Shown in pieces: positions 54,668 to 62,608 of a DNA stretch of 64,000 nt. Below the pieces are notes generated by a model that saw only the letters and a program-made list of their open reading frames with translations, searched no databases and was not told the origin of the DNA. Source of the stretch: Geodermatophilus arenarius (GTDB lineage: Bacteria > Actinomycetota > Actinomycetes > Mycobacteriales > Geodermatophilaceae); the NCBI RefSeq assembly GCF_042654585.1, contig NZ_JBHSGR010000020.1, positions 37,632-101,631 of the forward strand, read 5' to 3'. The translations under genes and the position numbers were made by a program. Position 1 is the stretch's first letter. Every line of letters begins with the position of its first letter.

Positions 54668-55534
54668 GTGAGGCAGTCCGACGGCGCACAGCTCGAGATG
54701 CCCGGCATGCCGCGCCGGCTGTTCCCCGCGACGCCGAGCAAGCTGGCCACCTTCGCCGACTGCCCGCGCCGCTACCGCTTCGCCTACGTCGACCGGCCGA
54801 CGCCGCCCAAGGGCCCGCCGTGGGCGCACAACACGGTCGGCTCCGCCGTCCACGCCGCGCTGCGCTCGTGGTGGGACCTGCCGCGGGCACGCCGCACCGC
54901 CGTCGCCGCCCGGCAGCTGCTCTACGGCGTCTGGTCGGCCAACGGCTTCCGCGACGACGAGCAGGCCGCCCGCTGGCGCGCCACCGCGGCCGGCTGGGTC
55001 ACCGGCTACGTCGAGGCGCTGGACCCCGCCGAGGAGCCGGTCGGGCTGGAGCGGCAGGTCTCGTGCACCACCGAGCGGCTGGCGCTGACCGGGCGGGTCG
55101 ACCGCATCGACCAGCGCGGCGACGAGCTGGTCGTCGTCGACTACAAGACCGGCCGGGTGCCCAGCACCGACGACGAGGCGCGCGGGTCGGCCGCGCTGGC
55201 GGCCTACGTGCTCGGCGTGCGGCGCACGCTGCGCCGGCCGTGCAGCCGGGTCGAGCTGCACCACCTGCCCACCGGGACGGTCGCCTCCTTCGAGCACACC
55301 GAGCGGTCGCTGGCCAACCACGTGCGCCGGGCCGAGGACGTCGCGGAGGACATCGCCGTCGCCACCCGGCGGGTGGAGGACGGCGTGCCGCCGGACGAGG
55401 CGTTCCCCGCCGTCCCCGGCCGGCAGTGCGGCTGGTGCGACTTCCGGCCCAGCTGCCCGGTGGGGCAGGCGGCGACGCCGCCGCGGGAGACCTGGAGCTT
55501 CCTGCCCGCCGACGTGGACCCGGCGGGGGCCTAG
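54668..55534 (+). CDS. RecB-family PD-(D/E)XK nuclease with Fe-S cluster motif
   Basis: A 288-residue Cas4/AddB-like nuclease. The N-terminal TPSKLATFADCPRRYRF holds the first Cys. NTVGSAVHAAL has the conserved His of motif I. GRVDRID gives the metal-binding Asp, and VVVDYKTGR the Asp-x-Lys (D-x-K) of motif III. The C-terminal CGWCDFRPSCP supplies three further Cys for a 4Fe-4S cluster. Such proteins cut single-stranded DNA ends. No helicase or CRISPR genes are adjacent, so it is a stand-alone form (RecB-exonuclease-like as in many actinobacteria). Confidence 0.88.
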   Translation: MRQSDGAQLEMPGMPRRLFPATPSKLATFADCPRRYRFAYVDRPTPPKGPPWAHNTVGSAVHAALRSWWDLPRARRTAVAARQLLYGVWSANGFRDDEQAARWRATAAGWVTGYVEALDPAEEPVGLERQVSCTTERLALTGRVDRIDQRGDELVVVDYKTGRVPSTDDEARGSAALAAYVLGVRRTLRRPCSRVELHHLPTGTVASFEHTERSLANHVRRAEDVAEDIAVATRRVEDGVPPDEAFPAVPGRQCGWCDFRPSCPVGQAATPPRETWSFLPADVDPAGA

Positions 55535-55549
55535 GACCGGGGGCCCGGG

Positions 55550-55619
55550 ACCGGAGGTCGGGGACCGGAGGTCGGGGAGTGGAGGTCGGGGAGTGGAGGT
55601 CGGGGAGTGGAGGCTAGGC
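55550..55619. repeat. 14-bp tandem repeat between convergent genes
   Basis: Five head-to-tail 14-bp units: two ACCGGAGGTCGGGG, two AGTGGAGGTCGGGG and a last diverged AGTGGAGGCTAGGC. The last unit contains the stop codon (TAG on the minus strand) of the MpaB-type gene. Confidence 0.9.
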
Positions 55620-56483
55620 GCCGACCTCGACCGCGCCCGCCGTCCGCTCGAAGGCGGCGCGCCGGATCGGGGAGTGCCGGGCCCGCTCGGGCAGCGCGAG
55701 CATCCCGGTGCGGAACGCCCGCAGCGCCGCCGTCGCCGCCGTGTCGGTCAGCGTCAGCCCGGGCAGCGAGGCCATCCGGCGGGCCCACGGCGGCAGGGTG
55801 GCCACCGCCAGCGACGCCAGCGACCCCCAGGCCGGCCGGGCCGGGGTCAGGAACTGCACCCAGCGCGGCATCGGCGGGACGACGAGGAAGCGCCACGCCT
55901 CCCGCCCGGCCGCGGTGAGCGTGAGCTCGGGCCGGAGCCGCTCGAAGTAGCCGGCGAGCGCGGCCACCGAGTCGGGGACGTCGGCGCGGTCGATCCCGAT
56001 GAGCTCGGCGGCGGTCACCTGCTCGGCCACGTAGCGGTCGGCCTCCGCGGGGGTGACGACGCCGACGCGGCGGGCGACGTCGAGCAGCGAGTCGACCTCG
56101 CAGTTGTGCACCCACAGCAGCAGGTCGGGGTCGTCGACGCGGTAGGTGCGGCCGGTGGTCTCCTCGGTGCCGCCCAGGCGCCGGTGCACGCCGCGGACCC
56201 GCCGCACCGCGCGGATCGCCTCACGGCGGGTGCCGAAGGTCAGCGTGTCGACGTACTCGGCGGTGCGCACCAGCCGCTGCCACGGCGACGCGCGGAAGAC
56301 CGAGTTGCGGGCCACGCCGTCCATCGCGACCGGGTGCAGCGCCTGCAGCAGCAGCGCGCGCAGCCCGCCGACGCCGTAGACCGGGTCGGCGTGCACCCGC
56401 CAGGTGACGCTGTCGGGCCCGAAGAACCCCAGCAGGTCCTCCTCCGCCGTCCAGTCGCGCGCCGAGGGCCGGGCGGCGCTCAC
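55614..56483 (-). CDS. Oxygenase MpaB family protein (DUF2236)
   Basis: A 289-residue protein from GTG 56483. VTWRVHADPVYGVGGLRALLLQALHPVAMDGVARNS, TRTAEYV-type region (LVRTAEYVDTLTFGT), VHRRLGGTEE and LLLWVHNCEVDSLL are the DUF2236 pattern. Members include rubber oxygenase Lcp and mycophenolic-acid enzyme MpaB; His residues in LHPVAMD and WVHN are likely haem or metal ligands. Substrate unknown. The gene overlaps the preceding hydrolase gene (GTGA), so both are in one operon. Confidence 0.86.
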   Translation of the reverse strand: MSAARPSARDWTAEEDLLGFFGPDSVTWRVHADPVYGVGGLRALLLQALHPVAMDGVARNSVFRASPWQRLVRTAEYVDTLTFGTRREAIRAVRRVRGVHRRLGGTEETTGRTYRVDDPDLLLWVHNCEVDSLLDVARRVGVVTPAEADRYVAEQVTAAELIGIDRADVPDSVAALAGYFERLRPELTLTAAGREAWRFLVVPPMPRWVQFLTPARPAWGSLASLAVATLPPWARRMASLPGLTLTDTAATAALRAFRTGMLALPERARHSPIRRAAFERTAGAVEVGA

Positions 56484-57394
56484 CGGGTCCCCTCCGGCAC
56501 CGAGGACCAGAACGCCTCGAGCACCTCGAGCGTGCGGCGCGGGTTCTCGACGGCGGGGGAGTGGATCGCGCCGTCGATGACCTCGTGCCGGGCGCCCAGC
56601 CGGCGGGCCATGTCCGCCTGGACGTCCGGCGGCCAGGCGTCGTCGGCCACGCCGTGGGCGACCAGCACCGGCACGCCGGTGGCGGCCAGCTCGGCCACGC
56701 GGTCGGGCTCGGTGGTCATCGCGTCGGCCATGCCGCGCAGCCCCGCCGCGGTGTTGCGGAGGAACCGGCGGGCGTAGAACGCGCGGGTGGGGGCGGGCAC
56801 CGCCTGGGCGCGCTCGTCGGTCATCGCCAGCTGCTCGAGCGTGGCGTGCACGGCGGGGACGCCGCCGGAGTCCAGCAGCGGGCCGAGGTGCTCGAGCAGC
56901 TCGGCGCGCCGGCCGCCCAGCCGGGCGGGGCCCGACCCGAGCAGCGTCAGCGAGCGGAAGGCGGCGGGGTCGGCGAGGACGGCGCCGCGGCCGACCAGCC
57001 CGCCGAAGCTGTGCCCGAGCAGGTGCGGGGTGCCGGTCTCCTCGCGCAGCAGGGAGGCCACGGCGACGACGTCGGCGGCGAGCTCGGCGACCGAGTAGGC
57101 GGCGGGGTCGTCGGGGCCGGGGGACTCGTACTGCCCGCGCTGGTCGATCGCCACCACCCGGTAGCCGTCGGCGGCCAGCGGCGCGAGCAGCGGGGCGAAG
57201 TCCTCCTTGCTGCCGGTGTACCCGGCGACCAGCAGCACCGTGCCGCTGGGCCCGTCGCCGCCGGTGTCCAGCGCGGCCAGGGGCCCGGCCCGCCCGGAGA
57301 GGGTGCGCGCCGTCGCGTCGTGGTCGGCGAGCTGGCGCAGGTCGTCGGCGGCGATGGCGAGGTCGGGGCTGTGCGAGGTGCCGGGCAGGACCAT
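56480..57394 (-). CDS. Alpha/beta hydrolase
   Basis: A 304-residue alpha/beta hydrolase starting at ATG 57394. VLLVAGYTGSKEDFAPLL forms the oxyanion strand-loop, VAIDQRGQYESPGP the next, LLGHSFGGLVG has the nucleophilic Ser in G-H-S-F-G, VLVAHGVADDAWPP has the acid, and VIDGAIHSPAVENP the catalytic His. No lid-specific features identify a substrate. It is followed by the MpaB-type gene with overlapping stop and start. Confidence 0.88.
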   Translation of the reverse strand: MVLPGTSHSPDLAIAADDLRQLADHDATARTLSGRAGPLAALDTGGDGPSGTVLLVAGYTGSKEDFAPLLAPLAADGYRVVAIDQRGQYESPGPDDPAAYSVAELAADVVAVASLLREETGTPHLLGHSFGGLVGRGAVLADPAAFRSLTLLGSGPARLGGRRAELLEHLGPLLDSGGVPAVHATLEQLAMTDERAQAVPAPTRAFYARRFLRNTAAGLRGMADAMTTEPDRVAELAATGVPVLVAHGVADDAWPPDVQADMARRLGARHEVIDGAIHSPAVENPRRTLEVLEAFWSSVPEGTR

Positions 57395-57463
57395 GGTCCC
57401 CAGTGAACCCCGCCGTCGGCGGCCGCGCCGCCGCACGGGGGCCGCGCGGGGACTACGCGGGGA

Positions 57464-58633
57464 CTACGCGTACCCGAGCACCCGGTCGGGGAGCGCGTAG
57501 ACGAGCACCGGCCCGGCGACGGCGGCGCGCCCGCCGGGCGCCGGCGGGTCCTGCAGCGCCACTCGGGAGAGCTCGGCGCCGGTGGCCGGGTCGCGCAGGA
57601 CGAGGCCGTCGGGCTCGGGCACCCAGACGCCGGCCTGCCCGGCCTCGCCCTTGCCGGCGGCGGAGGCGGTGGGCAGGCCGAGGGCGGGCAGCGACCACAG
57701 GGTGGCGCCGCTCGTGCCGTCCAGCGCCCGGACGGTGCCGCGCGCCCACACCAGCGCGACGTCGCCGGTCCCGGACTGCAGCACGGGATCGCCCTCCGCG
57801 CCGCCGTCGGTCGCGGCCGGGAGCGCGAGCTCCTGCAGCTGCGTGCCGTCGTCGGGGCGGTGGACCAGCAGGGCGTCGCCGGTGACGACGGCGACCAGCC
57901 GGTCCACGCCGGCCAGCCGCACGTCGGCGCCGCCCGTGGCGGCCAGGTCGCGGGTCCAGCGGGCCTCGCCGGAGAAGGAGTCGAACAGCCGCAGCTGGAC
58001 GGCGGCCGAGCCGGTGCAGCGCTGCAGCACCGCGACGCCGGCGCTGCCCGCGGCGGTGTCGAGCAGCGTGCAGCCGGACTCCGCGCCCGCCCGCCAGCGG
58101 ACGTTGTCCCCGACCGGGTCGAGGACGACGACGCCGGTGTCGCTGCTGGCGAGGACCACCTGGTCGGCGCCGGTGACGGTGGCGTCGCCGCGCAGGCTCA
58201 GGTTGCGGGTCCAGGCGCGCACGCCGGTGGCCGCGGTGAGCGCCAGCGCCTCGTCGCAGCGGTCCGCGGTGCGGAAGACGGCGACGACCAGCCCGTCGCC
58301 GGCGGAGAGCCCGCACAGCGCGGCGTCGGTGCGCCGGTAGTGCCAGGCCTCCTCGCCCGTGGCCGGGTCCAGCGCCGTGACGCCGTCGGCGACGGGCACG
58401 ACCACCCGCCCGCCCTCGACGACGGCGTCCGGCAGCGGGACGTCGACGTCGGCCGACCAGGCGGGCGCGAGCTCACCGGCCGGCGCGGTCGAGGGGACCG
58501 GCGGCTCGCCGGCGGTGGTGCTGTCGGTCGCGGCGACGCTCGACCCCCGCCACAGCAGGGTGGCGACGACGGCCAGCGCGAGCGCGGCCGCCGTCCAGAC
58601 CCACACCCGCAGCGGCGGGGGACGCATCGCCAC
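57464..58633 (-). CDS. PQQ-binding-like beta-propeller membrane-anchored protein
   Basis: A 389-residue protein (GTG 58633; ATG 58627 is an equally good start). One N-terminal membrane helix (VWTAAALALAVVATLLW) is followed by repeated blades with the WxxD/GxxxW pattern: GVTALDPATGEEAWHYRR, DTGVVVLDPVGDNVRWR, RLFDSFSGEARWTRDL, VRALDGTSGATLWSLP, LVLRDPATGAELSRV. These are PQQ-like/BamB-like propeller repeats. It lies eight bases after the rhlE stop on the same strand. Role unknown, probably an extracytoplasmic scaffold. Confidence 0.82.
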   Translation of the reverse strand: MAMRPPPLRVWVWTAAALALAVVATLLWRGSSVAATDSTTAGEPPVPSTAPAGELAPAWSADVDVPLPDAVVEGGRVVVPVADGVTALDPATGEEAWHYRRTDAALCGLSAGDGLVVAVFRTADRCDEALALTAATGVRAWTRNLSLRGDATVTGADQVVLASSDTGVVVLDPVGDNVRWRAGAESGCTLLDTAAGSAGVAVLQRCTGSAAVQLRLFDSFSGEARWTRDLAATGGADVRLAGVDRLVAVVTGDALLVHRPDDGTQLQELALPAATDGGAEGDPVLQSGTGDVALVWARGTVRALDGTSGATLWSLPALGLPTASAAGKGEAGQAGVWVPEPDGLVLRDPATGAELSRVALQDPPAPGGRAAVAGPVLVYALPDRVLGYA

Positions 58634-58641
58634 GCGGCGTC

Positions 58642-60618
58642 TTACGCGGCGGACTCGGAGTCGCCGCCGTCGCCGTCCTGGCCCTCGGCGCCGGAGGCCG
58701 CGGAGGCGCCGGAGCGACCCCGGCCGCCGCGGCGGCGACGGCGGCGCGGCCTGGCCGCGCCCTCCCCGGACCCGTCGGTCGCGTCCCCGGCCGGGGACGC
58801 GGGGGCCTCGCCGGACCCGGCCTCACCCGACGCGGCGGCGGCGGGCGCGGCGGCCACGGCCTCGGCCGCGGCGCCGCCGCGGGTGCGGCGGCGCGAGCGG
58901 GACCGGGCCGGGCGCTCGCCCTCGGTGCGGGACTCCTCCCGCGCGGGACCGCGGCCGGCGCCCCTGGTCTTCTTGCCCGTCTCGCCGAGGTCCTCGAGCA
59001 CCTCCGCGTCGAGGCCCTCGCGGGTCCGCTGCGCGCGCGGCAGCCGGCCCTTGGCGCCCTCGGGGACGTCGAGGTCGGTGTAGACCCACGGCGAGGTGGA
59101 GTAGGTCTCCGGCGGGTCCACGAACGGCAGGTCCAGCGCCTTGTTGATCAGCTGCCAGCGCGGGATGTCGTCCCAGTCGACCAGCGTGACGGCGACGCCC
59201 TCGCGCCCGGCGCGGCCGGTGCGGCCGATCCGGTGCACGTAGGTCTTCTCGTCCTCGGGGCACTGGTAGTTGACGACGTGGCTGACGCCGGTGACGTCGA
59301 TGCCGCGGGCGGCGACGTCGGTGGCGACCAGGACGTCGACCTTGCCGCTCCGGAACGCGCGCAGCGCCTGCTCGCGGGCGCCCTGGCCGAGGTCGCCGTG
59401 CACGGCGGCGGCCGCGAACCCGCGGTCGACCAGCTCGTCGGCGACCTTCTGCGCGGTGCGCTTGGTGCGGCAGAAGACCATCGCCAGGCCGCGGCCGCGG
59501 GCCTGCAGCACGCGGGCGAGCAGCTCGGGCTTGTCGAGGTTGTGCGCCCGGTACACGAACTGCGTCGTCTGCGGGACGGTCGAGCCCTCGTCGTTGCCGT
59601 GCGCCCGGATGTGCGTCGGCTGGGTCATGAACGACCGCGACAGCGTGACGATCGGGCCGGGCATGGTGGCCGAGAACAGCATCGTCTGCCGCTGGGCCGG
59701 GACCATGCCGAGGATCCGCTCGATGTCGGGCAGGAAGCCCAGGTCGAGCATCTCGTCGGCCTCGTCGAGGACCAGCACGCGGACCTTGCCGAGGATCAGG
59801 TGGCCCTGCTCGGCCAGGTCCAGCAGCCGGCCGGGGGTGCCGACGACGACCTCGACGCCGGCCTGCAGCGCGGACACCTGCGGCTCGAACGCACGGCCGC
59901 CGTAGATCGCCTGCACGCGGATGCCGCGCCTGGCGCCGGCGGTGCCGAGGTCGCGGGCCACCTGGACGCACAGCTCGCGGGTGGGGACGACGACCAGCGC
60001 CTGCGGGACGCCGTCGCCGCCCTCCGCGGCGGGGACGACGCGCTGCAGCAGCGGGACGCCGAAGCCGAGGGTCTTGCCGGTGCCGGTGCGGGCCTGCCCG
60101 ATGAGGTCGTTGCCGGCCAGCGCCAGCGGGAGGGTGAGCTCCTGGATCGCGAAGGTCCGGGTGATGCCGGCCTCGGCCAGCGCCGCGACGACGTCGGGGT
60201 GGACGTCGAAGTCGCTGAACAGCGGCGCGGTCTCCTCGACGGGAGCGCCGCCGAGCGCCTCGACGGTCTGCTCGACCTGCTCGGGGGCCGGCGCGCCGGT
60301 CTCGGCGTGCTCGAGCTCGGTGCTCGGGGTGCCGGTCCCGGTGGGGGTGTTCTCGGTGGGGGTGTTCTCGGTGGGGGTGTTCTCGGTGGAGGTCAGTGCT
60401 CTCGCCTCTGGTCGGCTGGGGGAGCTGCCGGGGGCGACGGCGTCGTCGCCCGGGCGCTCCGCGGTCGGGTGTCGCGGGATGCGTTCCAGCGCCGACGCGG
60501 CCAGCGGACCGGGGAGGACCGGGACGCACCCGGTGCCCGGTGGGGGCTCCTCAGGGCGTCGTCCGACGTTCGTCAGCGCACAGATACCAGCGCGCCTGGC
60601 GGCCCGCCTGTTCCCCAT
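58642..60618 (-). CDS. rhlE: DEAD-box RNA helicase RhlE
   Basis: ATP-dependent RNA helicase. Motifs in order: Q motif FAIQELTLPLAL, I ARTGTGKT, Ia VVPTRELCVQVA, Ib TPGRLLDL, II LDEADEM, III FSATMP, IV-V FCRTKRTAQ, ATDVAARGID, VI HRIGRTGRAGREG. The C-terminal 110 residues are Arg/Gly/Ala-rich (RNA binding). ATG 60618 is the only standard start upstream of the helicase core and gives 658 residues; homologues suggest a shorter N-terminus, and a CTG at 60396 (584 residues) would fit them better. Three 15-bp repeats encode TENTP near that point. Position matches Rv3211. Confidence 0.9.
   Translation of the reverse strand: MGNRRAARRAGICALTNVGRRPEEPPPGTGCVPVLPGPLAASALERIPRHPTAERPGDDAVAPGSSPSRPEARALTSTENTPTENTPTENTPTGTGTPSTELEHAETGAPAPEQVEQTVEALGGAPVEETAPLFSDFDVHPDVVAALAEAGITRTFAIQELTLPLALAGNDLIGQARTGTGKTLGFGVPLLQRVVPAAEGGDGVPQALVVVPTRELCVQVARDLGTAGARRGIRVQAIYGGRAFEPQVSALQAGVEVVVGTPGRLLDLAEQGHLILGKVRVLVLDEADEMLDLGFLPDIERILGMVPAQRQTMLFSATMPGPIVTLSRSFMTQPTHIRAHGNDEGSTVPQTTQFVYRAHNLDKPELLARVLQARGRGLAMVFCRTKRTAQKVADELVDRGFAAAAVHGDLGQGAREQALRAFRSGKVDVLVATDVAARGIDVTGVSHVVNYQCPEDEKTYVHRIGRTGRAGREGVAVTLVDWDDIPRWQLINKALDLPFVDPPETYSTSPWVYTDLDVPEGAKGRLPRAQRTREGLDAEVLEDLGETGKKTRGAGRGPAREESRTEGERPARSRSRRRTRGGAAAEAVAAAPAAAASGEAGSGEAPASPAGDATDGSGEGAARPRRRRRRGGRGRSGASAASGAEGQDGDGGDSESAA
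60340..60384 (-). repeat. 15-bp coding tandem repeat in rhlE
   Basis: Three identical 15-bp units (plus-strand GGTGGGGGTGTTCTC) encode repeated Thr-Glu-Asn-Thr-Pro near the RhlE N-terminus. In-frame and identical, so probably able to change copy number. Confidence 0.8.
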
Positions 60619-60636
60619 GCTAGCGCGGACAGCGGC

Positions 60637-60642
60637 TAGCCT
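60637..60642 (+). promoter_or_regulatory. Putative -10 box in rhlE/hydroxylase divergent region
   Basis: TAGCCT, about 49 bp before GTG 60691. Two GCTAGC sites (60619-60624 and 60635-60640), 16 bp apart, surround it and may form an operator shared with rhlE. Confidence 0.4.
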
Positions 60643-60690
60643 CGGTCGCCGCGCGGCCCCGTCCGCCCCGACACCACCCGGAGGTGGCAC

Positions 60691-61341
60691 GTGACCACGG
60701 TCGACACCCGAGCCGTCGTCGACCTGCTCGGCGTGCTCGCCTACGCGGAGCTGACCGCGTTCGACCGGCTGGCCGAGGACGCGCGGATGGCGCCCACCCT
60801 GGCCGGCCGCGCCGCGCTGGCGCGCATGGCCGCCGCGGAGATGGGCCACCACGACCGGCTGGCGCAGCGGCTGACCGAGCTGGGCGCGGAGCCGACCGAG
60901 GCGATGCGCCCGTTCGTGGCCGCGCTCGACGGCTTCCACGAGGGCACCCGGCCCCGCACCTGGCTCGAGGGGCTGGTGAAGGCCTACGTCGGCGACGGCC
61001 TGGCCGCCGACTTCTACCGCGAGATCGCGGGCTCCCTGCCCGAGCCGGACCGGTCGCTGATCCTCGAGGTGCTCGCCGACACCGGCCACGCCGACTTCGC
61101 CGTCCGCGAGGTCCGGGCCGCGATCGCCGCGCAGCGGACGCTGGCCGGCCGGCTCGCGCTGTGGGGGCGCCGGCTGGTGGGGGAGGCGATCTCCCAGTCG
61201 CAGGCGGTCATCGCCGAGCGGGACGGCCTGGCCCGGCTGATCATCGGCGGCACCGGCGACCTGACCGGCGTCGTCCGGCTGGTGGACCGCATCACCGCCG
61301 CGCACACCGAGCGCATGAAGACCCTGGGCCTCAACCCCTGA
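60691..61341 (+). CDS. Ferritin-like tRNA hydroxylase-type protein (Rv3210c-like)
   Basis: A 216-residue all-helical protein of the ferritin-like/MiaE-related family. Candidate di-iron ligands are the Glu in AYAELTAFDRLAED and the E-x2-H in AAAEMGHHDRL, with a second set in FYREIAG and LADTGHADFAV. GTG 60691 has GGAGGTGG seven bases upstream. Actinobacterial members are next to rhlE and DUF3107, as here; their substrate is not established, and tRNA modification is a guess from the MiaE relation. Confidence 0.82.
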   Translation: MTTVDTRAVVDLLGVLAYAELTAFDRLAEDARMAPTLAGRAALARMAAAEMGHHDRLAQRLTELGAEPTEAMRPFVAALDGFHEGTRPRTWLEGLVKAYVGDGLAADFYREIAGSLPEPDRSLILEVLADTGHADFAVREVRAAIAAQRTLAGRLALWGRRLVGEAISQSQAVIAERDGLARLIIGGTGDLTGVVRLVDRITAAHTERMKTLGLNP

Positions 61342-61352
61342 GACTGTGACAC

Positions 61353-61372
61353 TGCGATCCTCCCGGATCGCA
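61353..61372 (+). terminator. Hairpin after the ferritin-like gene
   Basis: TGCGATCC and GGATCGCA, eight-base perfect arms with a TCCC loop, 11 bp after the stop. Confidence 0.55.
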
Positions 61373-61498
61373 CCGCGGCCACGTGCCGTTCCCCAGTCGC
61401 GCTGAGCCGCTCCGTCGCACCCGCCGGGGACCCTCCGGGCCCGCCACCGGGCACGACCCTCGCGGGGCGGCTCACGTCGTGGAGTCCCGCGACACGTC

Positions 61499-61535
61499 GA
61501 CGGGGCGCCCCCGCGCAGTGCGGGGACGCCCCGTC
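61499..61535 (-). terminator. DUF3107 gene terminator hairpin
   Basis: Nine-base arms GACGGGGCG/CGCCCCGTC (61499-61507 and 61527-61535), one mismatch and six further pairs, 15 bp beyond the minus-strand stop. The rest of the 208-bp gap (61342-61549) shows nothing else. Confidence 0.65.
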
Positions 61536-61549
61536 GGGACGTGCGGGTC

Positions 61550-61786
61550 TCAGGCGCCGGCGACGAAGCCCACCCGGCGCTGGTCGGCCTGGGCGATCTC
61601 GACGTAGGCGATCCGGTCGACCGGGACGAGGACACGGCGGCCCCGCTCGTCCTCCAGGGTCAACAGCCCGTCCTTCGTGCCGCCGGACACGGCGGCGGCC
61701 ACGTCGGCAGCGATCTCGTCAGGGGTCTTCGGGCTGTCGACGACCAGCTCCCGGGGGGAGTGCTGGACACCGATCTTGACTTCCAC
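61550..61786 (-). CDS. DUF3107 family protein (Rv3208A/TB9.4-like)
   Basis: A 78-residue protein from GTG 61786 with AGGAGG eight bases upstream. VEVKIGVQHSPRELVVDS, DEIAADVAAAVSGG, LLTLEDERGRRVLVPVDRIAYVEIA is the complete family pattern. Small beta-rich protein; in mycobacteria it is a known immunogenic antigen without assigned biochemical function. Location between the ferritin-like gene and a TetR gene is conserved. Confidence 0.9.
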   Translation of the reverse strand: MEVKIGVQHSPRELVVDSPKTPDEIAADVAAAVSGGTKDGLLTLEDERGRRVLVPVDRIAYVEIAQADQRRVGFVAGA

Positions 61787-61897
61787 GGGGGATGCCTCCT
61801 CGGGTTGCACGGCTGCCGACCACGCTAGTCCAGCGCGGGGTGCCCGGCCCCGGCGTGCGCCTGTGCCCTCAGCGAACAGGCACGGCGCGGGACCGGA

Positions 61898-62539
61898 TCA
61901 GCCCGCGGCCGGCTCGCCCTCGACCCGGGGGAAGCGGGAGATGCCCCGCCACGCCAGCGCGGACATCAGCGACACGGCCTCGTCGCGGGACACCGTGCCC
62001 TTCTGCGCCAGCCACCACCGGGCGCTGGTCTCGGCCAGGCCGGTCAGCCCCGAGGCCAGCAGGTGCGCCTGCTCCGGCGAGCTGCCGGTGTCGCCGGCGA
62101 TCACCTCGGCGATCGCCTCGACGCACGCCCGGTTGCCGCGGTCGACCAGCGCCCGCACGTCGTCGTCGTTGCGCAGGTCGGACTCGAAGACCAGCCGGAA
62201 CGCGCCGCCCTCGGCGTCGATGAAGTCGAAGTAGGCACCGACGGCGCCGTGCACGCGCTGCCGGTTGTCCTCGGTGCCGGCCATCGCCTCGCGCACCCGG
62301 TCGGTGAGCTCGGTGACCTGCTGCTCGAGCAGTGCCAGGTAGAGCTCCCGCTTGCCCGGGAAGTGCTGGTAGAGGACGGGCTTGCTGACGCCGGCGCGGT
62401 CGGCGATGTCGTCCATCGCGGCGGCGTGGAAGCCGTGCGCGACGAAGACCTCCTGGGCGGCCTGCAGCAGCTGCAGCCGCCGGGCGCCGCGGGGCAGCCG
62501 CGACGTGCGGCGGACGGGGGCCGGTCGGGAGGACTGCAT
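61898..62539 (-). CDS. TetR family transcriptional regulator (Rv3208-like)
   Basis: A 213-residue TetR protein. The N-terminal HTH is in LLQAAQEVFVAHGFHAAAMDDIADRAGVSKPVLYQHFPGKRELYLALL in part (residues about 22-70), followed by the helical ligand-binding domain ending near FRLVFESDLRND and ARWWLAQKG. Ligand unknown. ATG 62539; a TAACAT box lies at 62550-62555. It is divergent from the downstream alpha/beta hydrolase gene (70 bp), and may control it. Confidence 0.9.
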   Translation of the reverse strand: MQSSRPAPVRRTSRLPRGARRLQLLQAAQEVFVAHGFHAAAMDDIADRAGVSKPVLYQHFPGKRELYLALLEQQVTELTDRVREAMAGTEDNRQRVHGAVGAYFDFIDAEGGAFRLVFESDLRNDDDVRALVDRGNRACVEAIAEVIAGDTGSSPEQAHLLASGLTGLAETSARWWLAQKGTVSRDEAVSLMSALAWRGISRFPRVEGEPAAG

Positions 62540-62595
62540 GGTCCCGGGGATGTTACCGGCGGGTCACCCGCCGCACGCGACACCTCCGGCTGGCA

Positions 62596-62601
62596 TACCG
62601 T
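62596..62601 (+). promoter_or_regulatory. Putative -10 box, leaderless promoter of hydrolase gene
   Basis: TACCGT ends seven bases before GTG 62609, in the 70-bp TetR/hydrolase divergent gap; no Shine-Dalgarno sequence. Confidence 0.4.
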
Positions 62602-62608
62602 TCGCCGC

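Noticed and set aside
54668..55534. Cas4 of a CRISPR system
   Set aside because: The nuclease has the PD-(D/E)XK and Fe-S features shared by Cas4 and RecB-like proteins, but no cas1, cas2 or array is nearby and single copies are common in actinobacteria.
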